From Chionomys nivalis (Eukaryota > Chordata > Mammalia > Rodentia > Cricetidae): a stretch of DNA of 64,000 nt. Every line of letters begins with the position of its first letter. Position 1 is the first letter of the stretch. The notes under the pieces are model-generated. The model had not been told where the DNA came from and did not search any database. It saw only the letters and a program-made list of their open reading frames with translations. The position numbers and the translations under genes are program-made. The stretch covers positions 64,643,326-64,707,325 of the forward strand of contig NC_080086.1 of the NCBI RefSeq assembly GCF_950005125.1, in the 5' to 3' direction. Below, one piece after another: positions 46,247 through 57,162 of this stretch.

Positions 46247-46643
46247 GTACCAGCCAGTTTGGTGTTAACCTGACACAAGAGTCATCAGAGAGGAAGGAGG
46301 CTCAGTTGAGGAAATGCATCCATGAAATCCAGCTATAAGGCATTTTCTCAATGAGTGATCAATGGGGGAGGGCCCAACCCATGGTGGGTGATGCCATCCC
46401 TGGGCAGATGGTCCTGGTTCTATAAGAAGGCAGGCTAAGCAAGCCATGGGAAGTAAGCCAATAAGCAACTCTCCTCCACGGCCTCTGCATCAGCTGCCTC
46501 CAGGTTCCTGCCCTGTGTGAGTTCCTGTCCTGACTTCCTCCAACGATGAATAGTGATGTAGAAGTATAAGCCAAATAAACCCCTTTCTCTCCAACTTGCT
46601 TTTTGGTCATGGTGTTTCATTAAAGCAATAGAAAACCTGAGAC
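46247..46643 (-). mobile_element. hAT-Charlie-like repeat (URR1 type), antisense, near full length
   Basis: ggtgttaacctgacacaaga, cagttgaggaaatgcatcca, tctataagaaggcaggctaa, ggttcctgccctgtgtgagt, ttgctttttggtcatggtgt. The flanks read aatgtgtg on the left and aatgtgca on the right, compatible with the 8-bp target duplication typical of hAT elements. Confidence 0.8.
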
Positions 46644-46739
46644 AATGTGCAGGTATGAGATTCATTACTGGCAGGTTCTAATACTTTTCTATGGTTAAGT
46701 CTCCAGAAATGAATTACTAGGTCCAAAGATCAATACTTT

Positions 46740-46945
46740 AAGAAAAATGATTTATTTTTAAATTGTGTGTGTGTGTGTGTGTGTGTATGTGTGTGCATGC
46801 AAGTGCACTGTCTGTGGAAGTCAGAAGAGGGTTTCAGATCCCCCTGGAACTGGAGTTAAGGCCATTATAAGCCACCTGATGTGGGTGCCTAGAAATCTAA
46901 ACATTGGCATGTACTCTTAACTGCTGAGCCAGTTCTCCTGTCCCA
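46740..46945 (-). mobile_element. B3 SINE, antisense, with (TG)n
   Basis: (TG)n at 46762-46786, then gtcagaagagggtttcagat, ctggaactggagttaaggcc, ttaactgctgagccagttct. Confidence 0.83.
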
Positions 46946-47879
46946 AGATTCAGATTTTTAAAAACCTTTTAGTTTTTTCAGACACTTGCTCATTGTGAAG
47001 GGGTCAATGTGCCAATATGTACTTAAAAGAAAGAAAAAAAAAAGAAAAAAACAAAACCCTAAGCACTTTTGAGAAACATTTGTAGAATGCCTTTACGGGG
47101 CCCTAACCTGAATCAGATACTGTGGTGTCTGTCTATTCTGATACGCAAAGCCTGTCAAAAAAGGAAAAAGAAAAAAAAAATGCACCAGCTGGACCAGGCT
47201 CTCGTGTAGGCGTGAGCAGCAAATGTTCCTTTGTTCTCATCGGCTGCTCAAGGCATCAGCAGCGCCTGTGCTTTCGCTGGGCGCACGGCATCCCAGGGCT
47301 GGGGGTGCAGAGTTTGAAAGGAAGGGCGGTGATTGACACACCTGCTAGGGCAGGTTCTATCTTTAGCTGGGCTGTGAAGGACCGCAGGTGTTCACGTGAA
47401 GGTGTTAAAGCTGCTTCGGGGGCTTCCACGATGATTTGAGGAAGCACTGACTAAAGTTCTAGGGGTTGGGGGAGGAGAGGGGAGGCCAGATCTGCAGCAC
47501 AAGGCCTGCACGTCACGCCCTGCGAATTTTGTTGCCATTCATGGGTGACAGATTGTACAAACCAGTGGATGAGAACACCCTTTCAGACAAACACCTTTTG
47601 AAAAATTCAGGGTAGAACTGCAAACAGGATACCACTAACAATTTGACTCTAAGTTCCTGGGCACAATACACACATATAATGGCACCTCAGGTGAGCATGT
47701 GCCATCTGAACCTGAACTCCTGGCTTGTTTATAGCACTCTGCGGTCTAGAGCAATGGCAGCTTGCTATCCTTCGGAGCTAGCATGGTGACCTGCTGAGAA
47801 GTTGGTCTGACTGGGCGCAAATGTGGGAATGGCAGCCTGAAAACAACGGCCCCTCACACATGACCTGGGGCTTGACCGC
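46946..47879. other. Unique sequence with A-rich stretches
   Basis: A-rich at 47028-47058 and 47156-47180. The rest is unrecognised. Confidence 0.5.
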
Positions 47880-48115
47880 CACAGCCCCACAGCCTCCAGT
47901 GCCCAGCGCCTCAGCCTCCACAGCCTACAGTGCCCAGCGCCTCAGCCCCCACAGCCTCTAGTGCCCAGCGCCTCAGCCTCCACAGCCTACAGTGCCCAGC
48001 ACCTCAGCCCCCACAGCCTACAGTGCCCAGCGCCTCAGCCTCCACAGCCCTCAATGCCCAGCGCCTCAGCCTCCACAGCCCTCAGTGCCCAGTGCCTCAG
48101 CCTGCATGGCGTCTG
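47880..48115. repeat. 31-bp minisatellite, about 7 copies
   Basis: Units with tcagcctccacagcctacag and tgcccagcgcc begin near 47911, 47942, 47973, 48004, 48035, 48066 and 48097. The array makes open frames rich in Pro, Ala and Ser, which is not evidence of coding. Confidence 0.95.
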
Positions 48116-48189
48116 TGACTTGATGCAGAGAACTGGAAGTAGGTTAGGGGGCAGAACAGCAGACAAGGGTTCTTGATCCAAACCCTGGT

Positions 48190-48310
48190 TCTGGGTCTGG
48201 CACTTGCTGGTTGCAGTTCGAGCCAGTCATTTAACATTTTTGTGCCTCAGTCCCCTCATCTATGGAACTGGGGGTCCCACCGTGTCTCATAGTACTGCTA
48301 CGTGGGGTCA
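48190..48310 (+). mobile_element. MIR relic
   Basis: ttctgggtctggcacttgct, agccagtcatttaacatttt, gtgcctcagtcccctcatct, atggaactggggg. Confidence 0.8.
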
Positions 48311-49281
48311 GAGGGCTCTGTACGACAGCTAAGGAACTTCGGGACTTCAGAGGGCAGGTGTTGTCTCCTTAGGTACTCTTGTGACACTCTTCTGAGCGCA
48401 AGGTCCACTCTATACCTTATGCTCATTTGTAAAAGCCCCCGTGTCCACTTATGTCGCTTTCTGCAAGATATTTCATGGCTGGGGGCCAGGGCTAGGTCAT
48501 GGTTCCCTTCGCAACATCACCAAGTCCAGCTCAACACAGTTATATGCCAATTGCAGTGATAACCCGTGAGATAACCTGAAGACATGCCTCCCTTGCATCA
48601 TGGCTGACTGATGTGTGTTCCTTGTTACCTCACTAGCTCTGTAATATACCACGGATGAAACAGCTCTGTTGGGTAAATTAAGTACCCGGTGGCACATTAG
48701 AGTTGGGCCACAACAATCACCGGGGCTGCTTGAGCGTGTAGATGACCCCACCTGGGGTGGGAGCAGTGCGAGCCCATCGCTTCCCTTTAATTTGAAGTCC
48801 AGAAAAAAAGGCGATTTAGTTGAAAGGGCTGTTTTGTTTATTTTCCCTGGTTGCACACTATGGGAAAAGGGCCGTTCCCAGGAAGCCACGCTCACGTTAC
48901 ATAAGCGGTTGATGTTGTTTTCCTAAGGGTGCGTCTCTCGGCTTTCAAGTGGCTCACTGGTGCGGAACTGCTCCGTTATCCCTCTACCTTAACCTGAATA
49001 GAGCCTTAGTCCAGGAAGTTGGAATCAAACCTTTTGTTCTTTTTTTCTTTCTCCACAATAAACATAAAAATATAATAGAGGAGGGAACTCGACTCACTGG
49101 AATTCCCAGCCCCTCAATCGTCTAAAGGATAAAGTCACACAATCCCTAATATTGCTGTGCGGAATCTGTAGCAAAATCCATAGACTGAAAGAGGGTGCAG
49201 ACGTTACCGTGGCTGCTGGACACGTCAAAAATCTAGACCAGAAACCAACAAACAGTGTTTATCTAAAAACCATCCTCAATC
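48311..49281. other. Unique intronic sequence
   Basis: Nothing recognised. Confidence 0.5.
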
Positions 49282-49506
49282 AGGTTGGAGATGCAGCTCT
49301 GTTGACAGAGGGCTTTGCCTAACACGGATGAACTCTTTGCTTGTGTTCCCAGCTCTGAATAAGCCTGCTGTGGAGGTGCTTGCTGTAATCTCAGCATTTG
49401 AGAGGGAGGTGGAGGCAGGAGCATCAGAAGTTCAAGCCCACACTCAGCTACGTAACAAGTTCAGTGCTAGCCTGGGCTACATGAGATTTTGTCTAAAAAA
49501 AAAAAG
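49282..49506 (+). mobile_element. B4 SINE
   Basis: A decayed ID head (gttggagatgcagctctgtt) followed by a B1 body (ctgtaatctcagcatttgag, tagcctgggctacatgagat) and an A tail. Confidence 0.75.
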
Positions 49507-49511
49507 TTACC

Positions 49512-50050
49512 ATCCATCAATGGATAGAATGAGCATCTTTAGATGCTGCCGTATACACAATATCTTCTCAAGCTCATGTGGAACATTCGCCAAGACGGAC
49601 CACAGTCTGAGCCATTAAACACAACCAACAGAAAGGAATGGAAATCATAGTGTGTGCTTTAGATCACAACCAAGTGAAACTAGAAATCAACAACAGAAAA
49701 CCAGCTAGAGGCTGGAGAGATGGCTTAGTGGTTAAGAGTCACTCTCGCGGAGGACCCAAGTTCAGCTCCCAGCACCTGTAACTCGAGCCCCAGGAGATCC
49801 TACACTCTAGCCTCTGTGGGCATAGCATTCACGTGCACAACCCCCCCACATATACATAATTAAAAATGATAAAAATAATTTTTAAATAGCTGGAAATCTC
49901 CAAATTCTTGGAGATTGAACAACACGTTCCTAAACAAAGCATGGGTCAAAGAAGGGCTATGGAGAGGAGTGAGTAGCTGCTGAAGCAAACGGAAACTCAC
50001 TGAAGTCTGTAGGACACAGTGAAAGTGGCGCTCAGAGGGAAAGGTGCAGT
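49512..50050 (+). mobile_element. L1 ORF2 fragment, ancient, split by a B3 SINE
   Basis: 49512-49705 and 49886-50050 match L1 ORF2 nucleotide landmarks: tctcaagctcatgtggaaca, gaaactagaaatcaacaaca, attgaacaacacgttcctaa, gtggcgctcagagggaaa. Frames are broken. Both ends are truncated, the right one at a GGGA tract. Confidence 0.75.
49707..49885 (+). mobile_element. B3/B2 SINE nested in the L1 fragment
   Basis: aggctggagagatggcttag, gttcagctcccagcacctgt, gagccccaggagatcctaca, then an A/T-rich tail. Confidence 0.85.
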
Positions 50051-50059
50051 GCTGCCTAG

Positions 50060-50185
50060 GGAGGGAGGGAGGGACGGAGGGAGGGAGGGGGAGAGGGAGA
50101 GGGGGGAGAGGGAGGGAGGAAGGGGGAAAGGGAGGGAGGGAGGGGGAGAGGGGGAGAGGGAGGGAGGGGGAGAGGGAGAAAGCAG
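50060..50185. repeat. (GGGA)n polypurine tract
   Basis: About 125 bp, nearly pure G/A, with many GGG and GGGG clusters on the plus strand; C/T-rich in the Tgfa transcript. G-quadruplex potential is on the template strand. Confidence 0.95.
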
Positions 50186-50511
50186 AAGAATTATGACCTC
50201 GTTTTGGTTAGTGTTCCCCTCGGAGTTCCTGAAAATTAGTCACTCATGTAGGATGAGAAGCCTTCTAAGTTTCCACCAACTCTCCCCAAATTGCAAAGAG
50301 ATGGGGCTGTGTCTGTCCCCGAGTCACGTAACTAACTGGCTAGGGAGGGAGACGACAATCTTTCTGAAGTCTTGTTTTAATCCAGGACAAGCGGAGACAC
50401 TGAAAACCTAGTGTTTCCAGTCTTGCCTTCTGTTCACTAACGCACATGAGGTTTTTGGGTTTTAATAATTTTTAAATTTATTTTATCTTATTTTACTTAT
50501 TTATTTCTTTT
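50186..50511. other. Unique intronic sequence
   Basis: Nothing recognised. A T-rich stretch precedes the B1 at its right. Confidence 0.5.
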
Positions 50512-50655
50512 GTTTTTGAGACAGGGTTTCTCCTTCTAGCCTTGATTATGTTGGAACTTGCTTTGTAGACTAGGCTGGCCTTGAACTCACAGAGATCCGC
50601 CTGCCTCTGCTTCCTGAGTCCTGGCCTTAAAGGTGTGCCCAACTACCACCCTGTT
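50512..50655 (-). mobile_element. B1 SINE, antisense
   Basis: ttttgagacagggtttctcc, gactaggctggccttgaact, agagatccgcctgcctctgc, gccttaaaggtgtgcccaac. Confidence 0.9.
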
Positions 50656-51786
50656 GGAGGTTGTTTTAATCGAGAATCAGTGTCGTGACTTAAGTCTTTT
50701 AAGTTCCCATTGAATGCCCGATTTATCCATGTCCCAACAAGATGTACCAGGTTGGGGTTGGGGTCCCAAGTGGGCCAGGGCAGACACCATATGTTCTCAG
50801 CTGAGGGGGAAATGAGAAGGAAGACAGTCTCAGTTCTCCAGAATGTTCCATGGAGGACGGCAGACCTGTCACATGGCTTCCAATTTCCAGAAAGCCCAAA
50901 GTTGAGAAAGACTATCAGGGATCCAACCAGGCTTGTTGGGTCTCTCAGGGCAATGAGGCCCAATGTCCGCCAGCCTGTAGCTAAGTAACAGGGTGGAGCG
51001 ATCCTCCGCTCTCAGGGAGTACAGAAGCAGCTCTCCAGCTCCACAGAGGTGTCAGGAAATGAAACTCTTGTCACCAGAGTGAGAAAAGAAGGACATCCTC
51101 GTGACATACTGTGACCTTCCGGTTCTCAGTCCTGTCCCAGTCCCCGGGAGCAATCGTACACTCCAGTCCCTACAAGGATGGTGCACTATAGCCCCAATCC
51201 TCAGAACTGTGGGACAGAACAATCACTGCAGACAGACCCACATCTCCTATGAATGAATTTCAAGGTGGAATTTGAAACCAATAAATGCAGAAGAAATGAT
51301 CCAGCAACCAAAGAACAGCTGAGACAATATTTGACAAAAATGAAAAAAATTAGACTTTGACCTCAAATCCAAGCACATTCTCCAAAAGAATGTAAATGAA
51401 TATCATAAAAGTCCAAGAGAAAATGACACACGAAAGAGCCATAGAGCACCCCTTTTCCCCTTAACCCGAGGCTTCGCTGAAGCAGAAGCACCCAGAAGCA
51501 AGTCTAAAAGGGAAAATAGCAAAGAACACTTAATGCATGGTTTAGAAACTGTTTACAGGTCAACAAGGAAACAACTAACCAACTCCACCATGGACACAAG
51601 AAAATCAACACCCAGTGACGTATGAATGACGACAGTATGATGGCATTTCACGTTTGAAACGATGGTGCTCACCAAGGCGAGTTTGCTGCGCTACAGCACT
51701 CGCACGGGGACGGAAAAGTAGCTTTGTTCAGCGTCTCAGGAAGCCAGGTGTCAAATCATATTAAGAGGAAAATGTGTGATGCTTGG
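50656..51786. other. Unique intronic sequence, about 1.1 kb
   Basis: 51290-51780 is A-rich with a LINE-like look but no motif I can assign. Confidence 0.4.
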
Positions 51787-51935
51787 GGCTGGAGAGATGG
51801 CTGGGCAGTTAGAAACCCTTTTGGTTTCAAACCCAGTGCCTGTCTTGGATGGCTCACAACTTAACAGCAAGAACTTTCGGGTCTGCATATTTAAAAGCTT
51901 CAAAAAACCAAACCAAAACAAAGCAAAAGCCAACC
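51787..51935 (+). mobile_element. B3/B2 SINE, degraded
   Basis: ggggctggagagatggctgg head; the rest is diverged, with an A-rich end. Confidence 0.7.
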
Positions 51936-52454
51936 CATGCCCATCAATAAGGGGCAGATAATTAAATGACGGGTGTGGTAGAACACCTGTTACCCATCAA
52001 ATGGACATATAGAGGTATTTATACATCTGCAGCAGTATTGTCCTCGTGCCTTGTGAGTGACAGATTTTTAAAATAGAATCTCTCAGGTGCCATTTTTGGT
52101 GGGGGATGAAATTACAAATCTCTATATTCATGTCCAGGAGAAGGGCATGCAGTGAAGAGCAAGAGACTGGGGGTCTCTGGAGAGCCATGTTGGAGTGTTT
52201 TTAGATTTTCTTGTTTGTGGATTCCTGTTTCTGTTTTCTTTTGGAAAAAGACTCAGCAGACTTAATGAGGATGGCAGAGGAGAGGTCCTGGCCAGCCCAC
52301 CTGGGAGGTGACAGCCACAGGGACATGAGTGCCAGAGATCGGAAGTGGCCTACACCACAGATAGCACCAGGGGTGCGTGTGTTTGAGGGGTTTCCTTTAG
52401 AGGGCACTGAAGTGGAGGCTGAGGCACAGAGAGTCCAAATCCAGCAGGAGTCTC
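51936..52454. other. Unique intronic sequence
   Basis: Nothing recognised. Confidence 0.5.
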
Positions 52455-52543
52455 CATCTGTATGATCTATGAGTTGACCTCACATCTGTATGATCTATGA
52501 GTTGACCTCACATCTGTATGATCTATGAGTTGACCTCACATCC
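52455..52543. repeat. 28-bp tandem repeat, 3 perfect copies
   Basis: Units at 52455, 52483 and 52511, each beginning catctgtatgatctatgagt, with a partial fourth. Confidence 0.97.
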
Positions 52544-53328
52544 CTGAGAAACGCTCAGGCTCCAGGCCGGCTTTCCTCCCAGTGTAGGGACCCATGACTC
52601 ACCCCCTTAAACCTTAATTATAACACCTGAGTCTGCAATGTACCAAAAAAAAATCTGTCATTGTTTAAATCTGCTGCATGGAGTAAGTATAGCTCACCAA
52701 CAGGCCTGCGGATGCCGTTCCCCAGCGCAAGACCAGCACTAGCAAGAAGGGTTCAAACCGAAGCTTCCAGTCAAGCTTGGTGGCAAGTCAGTGGACCTGT
52801 CCTGTTCCTCCATCTGTGGAGATGGAGGACTAAAGCTTTCTCTTTAAACTCAACCAAAGTCCCCTAACTTTGAATGTTCCCTGTTGGTTGCCTATGCCCA
52901 GCAGTGGGAAAGGAACGGTGTTCCTCTGCCAATCCCTCATTCATCAGTGATGGCAGGTCCCGTGTCACTGTGTTATTTAGCTGGTTAATCCTTGGGACCT
53001 TTTATAGGTACAGCAATGAGACAGAAAATGCTTTAGTTTGGACATGATGACTGGTAGCTGATGAAGACACAGTTATTCACTTGGTGCCCAGACAACTGCT
53101 GATTTACCTCATTCAGACTTGGGTTAAAGCACCCAGAGAACCCAAACTGAAGACAGGCTCTTGCTTCAAGAACCAAATATTTGTGTCTGGAGGTACTGAT
53201 GAGAAAAATAAAAGAAATTAAACAAACAAACAAGCAACAAGTCCACACCCCAGCCCTGGCTGTGTAATAGTGGCATCTGATAGACACAGCAGCATTTGGG
53301 GAGGGCACCAAGCTTTTTAAAGCTTAAG
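52544..53328. other. Unique intronic sequence
   Basis: Nothing recognised. A short (AAAC)n lies near 53220. Confidence 0.5.
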
Positions 53329-53858
53329 GTGGGACTGAGAAGATGGCTTAGTTGGCAAAGTGCCTGCCTTGCAGTCATGAAGACTCAAGTTCAATTCAAA
53401 ACATCCACTGAAAAACAGTCAGGCATCGAAATGCACTCTTATGATTCCAGTGATGGAGAGGTAAAGGCAGAAAGATCCTTGGAGTTTACTGGCTAGTCAG
53501 CCCAGTGTAATCAGTGAGCATCAGGACAGTGACAGAGACCCTGTCTCAAATTATAGGATAAGGGCTAGAGAGACAGCTCAGTAATTAAGAATATTCATTT
53601 TCTTCCAGAGGACTGAGATCACAGCACCAAAATGACAGCTCATAACCATCTATAAATTCAGTTCCAGGGGGATATGATGCCCCCTTCTGGCCTTGGCAGG
53701 AACTGCACACATATGATATACATACATTCAGGTAGGCACACACTCATACATAAAAGATAAAAATAAAATCTTTTAAAAAAGAACTTTAAAAAAAGGGTAG
53801 ATGGCACCTAAAAAATGACACCAAAGGTGACCTCTGATCTCCACATAGACACATAGGC
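53329..53858 (+). mobile_element. RSINE/B4-type SINE split by a B3 SINE
   Basis: 53329-53560: gagaagatggcttagttggc, tggctagtcagcccagtgta, gagaccctgtctcaaattat. The expected 3' part (ccaaaggtgacctctgatct) follows only at 53789-53858, after a B3. Confidence 0.72.
53563..53780 (+). mobile_element. B3 SINE nested in an RSINE-type element
   Basis: gggctagagagacagctcag, tcttccagaggactgagatc, ccagggggatatgatgcccc, aaaataaaatctttt tail. Confidence 0.83.
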
Positions 53859-54249
53859 TTCTAGAAGCCTCTGGAAATCATTACATTAGACACTCCCCAA
53901 ATCAGAAATAGTGTCTGATAACAAACCCACTAAGTACTTTCTACAAACAAAATCATATTCATGGACTTATGGGAACAGCATCAACTATGAAAATTTTTCT
54001 TGAATTTTATTTAATAATTTAAAAGATTTTTCTCCTCAATATCATCAAGAGAAACAAATTTTAAAATCTATTTTATTTGGGGGCCCTGGTGCTCACTTTT
54101 TATTTACTCTGCTAAAGGGTAGCTTCTAAGGGAAACATTTAAAATAAAAAACTATTTCTAAATCTACCGTAAAGTTTTAAAACCTGAGCTGAACAGATTC
54201 TAAGAAAAAGTCATAATTATCAAAACTGACTTAGGAAAAAATGTCTTTG
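53859..54249. other. AT-rich unique sequence
   Basis: Repeat-free by eye, with no coding signal. Confidence 0.45.
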
Positions 54250-54712
54250 TCACTGTTCGGTTGCTGTGGAGAGACACCAGAACCAAGGCAACTCTTATCA
54301 AAGAAAGCATTTAACTGGGGCTTGCTTACAGTTTCAGAGGTTTAGTCCATTATCACCTTGGTGGGAAAGATGGTGAAGACTCGTGGTGTTGGAGCAGTAA
54401 CTAAGAGCTGCTTCCTGTCGCATGGCTAAGAGCTGCTTCCTGTCGCATGGGGTGGCATGGTGGAGGGGAAGGGAGAAGGAGAAGGAAGGGGGGAGGGAAG
54501 GAGGAAGGGAGGGAGGGAGGGAGGGAAGGGGAGAGAGAGAGAGAGACTAGGCCTGGCATGGTTTTAGAAACTCCACCCCCCCACACACACACACACTGAC
54601 ACACTTCCTCTAACAAGGCTGTACCTTCTAATCCTTGTAGTCCTTTCAAACAGCTCCACACCCAGGTGACTAAGCATTCAAATATATGAACTTATGGTGG
54701 CCATTCCTATTC
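54250..54712 (+). mobile_element. hAT-like rodent repeat with internal expansion
   Basis: tgctgtggagagacaccaga, cttacagtttcagaggttta, acacttcctctaacaaggct and gtggccattcctattc ends. The centre holds an exact 25-bp duplication (54401-54425 and 54426-54450) and a GA-rich tract (about 54460-54546). Same family as 15807-16107, opposite orientation. Confidence 0.7.
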
Positions 54713-54904
54713 TAGCTCCCACCAATAGGAACCTGGAACCAATCACTGAAAAGGTCCAGAGCCACACCTGCCATTCTCTTCCCTCTTTCATGAGATTGTG
54801 ACTTCTACATTATTTCAACCTTCAACATAAAATCATGGAATCATTAAAACATTGTTTTATGAAGTTCACTTAAAGTTAGTGCCAAAACCTAAGAAAAGAA
54901 AGGG

Positions 54905-54987
54905 TGTTAAGGGTGCTGTAACTCCAGGGTCAAGGTGTCTGACTCCCTCATCTGGTCTCTATGGGTACTGCGTATATGGCACATACA

Positions 54988-55023
<36 letters not shown>

Positions 55024-55050
55024 TAAAAACACAAATAAATCTTTAAAAAA
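54905..55050 (+). mobile_element. B3/B2 SINE 3' half with (AC)n
   Basis: taactccagggtcaaggtgt, (AC)n at 54989-55020, then taataaaaacacaaataaat tail. Confidence 0.7.
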
Positions 55051-55392
55051 TGAAGCTATATGCACAGACGTTTTGCAGTGGATCAAACCTAGCAGTATTT
55101 ACAGAAAATAATGTCGTACCGATGGCAATGCTTATTTCAAGATTTGAAAGATTGCCTTAATATAATTGAGTCAAGTGTCCTAAAGACACTTGAACTTCAC
55201 CTCAAATTATCTCCTCTTGTTTTGGAAACCAAGGGAAAAATGCTGACTCTCAGTGAGTTATAAAGTGTATTTTAAATGTACACATAAGCATACATGAAAC
55301 AAAAAGCTAACCCATAAATACTTTTAGTAAATCCATGGAAATTATACCCAAGAATATCTACTGCTTAAAAAAAATAGACATTGCTTTTCAGG
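55051..55392. other. AT-rich unique sequence
   Basis: No repeat recognised. A single TGAGTCA lies near 55168. Confidence 0.45.
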
Positions 55393-55575
55393 GTTGGAGA
55401 GATGGCTCAGTGGGCAAAGATCCTTGCTAGCAAGCGTGGAAAGTTAAGTTTGAACTGCAGAAGCCATGCAGTGAAGAGAGCTGACTCCCACAAGCTGTCC
55501 TCTGACCTCCACACTCACACCTGCCAGGTGAGCATAAATAAATCAATTAAATACATGTAAATAAAAAAATTAAAT
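55393..55575 (+). mobile_element. tRNA-derived SINE (RSINE-like)
   Basis: ggagagatggctcagtgggc, agagctgactcccacaagct, gtcctctgacctccacactc, aataaatcaa tail. Confidence 0.78.
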
Positions 55576-56052
55576 GTTCTTAAAATTCTAGTTGGCACCG
55601 TGTAATAAAAGGAGATAGACAAAACACAAAAAATGCTGAAGGCTTTGTTCAAGAACACACTCTCCTCTCTTGAAACATTAAGGGAATCAACTGAAGGCTG
55701 CTTAGAGTTGGCAAAGGGCATTAAAACAGAAATATGGAGGTACTGAAAGCCCTCATGTGTCGGAGTCAGCAGCAGGGAGATAGATGCTTCGCTGCTAACT
55801 CGGGATGGGAAGATGGGGCCTGCCTCTCTCATGGCTGACCTCGAGCCCCATCAGAATCCACGCTGGGAAACAGAAAATGTTTGCAGTTAGGGCAATAATG
55901 CGCAATTATGGAGTCAAACTGAAATTCCAGCTTGATGCATGTGCTTGAAAGCACTTAGCAAATGGTTTAAATAATAATCTTTCAAGGTGGATTATGGTAC
56001 AAAGGATAAACCAGAATAATTGCTAGGCTGTTCTGTAAAGAGTGGATATGAA
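55576..56052. other. Unique sequence, candidate conserved element at its right end
   Basis: 55885-56035 is repeat-free with dense ATTA/CAAT-type motifs (gcaataatgcgcaattatgg). Conservation not tested. Confidence 0.3.
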
Positions 56053-56216
56053 ATCAGGTGTGGTAGTGGGCAGAGGTAATCCCAGACCCTTGGGAGGTGG
56101 AGGTTGCAGAATCAGGAGTTCAAGGTTATCCTTAGCTACATATTGAGTTTGAAGCTAGCCTGGGCTACATGAGATCTTGTCTCAACAACAAACAAAAAAC
56201 AAACAAACAAACAAAT
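56053..56216 (+). mobile_element. B1-like SINE with (CAAA)n tail
   Basis: ggtaatcccagacccttggg, gctagcctgggctacatgag, then CAAA units at about 56187-56216. Confidence 0.78.
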
Positions 56217-56841
56217 GGAAGATGAGTCACACTCTTACACCATATTCTCTACCATAAAATAAGTTATATTCTATTATAGTCAAATATCTCAACCAAATGT
56301 ATGATTTCACTACAGACCTGGAAGGGAAAAGTAAGGAAATACTTGTTGTATCTTGGAATTCAGGAAGATTTTTTTCCTAAATATTTAACCCAAGCATCAC
56401 AGGGAAAGCCGAGACTATAGATTCACAAAGATGCCCTACTCAGCACAGTAAGGGATAGATGACAGAGGAGAGCGCTCTGATACGTGGCTGGGAAAGGCTG
56501 TGGAGAGACACGCTTTCTCCTAGAGCCCCCTAGAAAGAGTGACGGATCAATTCAAAGACACTTTTAAAACGTTAAGATGTGGATCCTGAGGCAGCAAATG
56601 GGTGGTGTATGAATGCATGAACTTACCCCACTAAAGGGCCAAGCTGAGAATTCGGCTGAGATCTTTTCCTTCCAACAAACCTGTCAGATGTGAGATCTAA
56701 GGTGTGGTGCTGTAGAAGACTGAAGGCTTCTGGGAACGAGGTGGAAGCAAGGCCAATTTCTGGGAACTTAAATAATCAAAGAGGAATCCAGCATTTCTGT
56801 ATAAATGTGTCTGATGTAAGGTGAGTTTCTTGACTCTGATT
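56217..56841. other. Unique intronic sequence
   Basis: Nothing recognised. Confidence 0.5.
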
Positions 56842-57032
56842 ATTATTTGCTTATGCACATGTGTGTATTTCTGTGTGGCTCTGTGCACAGAGGTCAGGAG
56901 AGGATGCTGGAGCCCCTTGAGCTGGAGTTGTAGATGGCTGTGAGCTATGTGACGTGTGTGCTGGGAACGGAACTCTGGTCCTCTGGAAGAGCCACAAATG
57001 ATCTTAACCACCGAGTCATCTCTGTAGCTCTG
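56842..57032 (-). mobile_element. B3 SINE, antisense
   Basis: gccccttgagctggagttgt, gtgctgggaacggaactctg, cttaaccaccgagtcatctc. Confidence 0.87.
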
Positions 57033-57087
57033 AGTTTGTAGATTGTAGACATTGTAAGTTTAATAAATTTAGTATATGATTGTTATA

Positions 57088-57162
57088 AAAGACGGTGAAC
57101 CAGTGCTTGAGGAAGCATGCATGAGGCCCTGGGTCCAACCCTCACTACCACAAAAATTTTAA
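57088..57162 (+). mobile_element. ID SINE, 5'-decayed
   Basis: agcatgcatgaggccctggg, tccaaccctcactaccacaa. Confidence 0.65.

Noticed and set aside
52455..52543. Regular short repeats that might suggest a CRISPR array
   Set aside because: Units are directly contiguous with no unique spacers, and the context is a mammalian intron.
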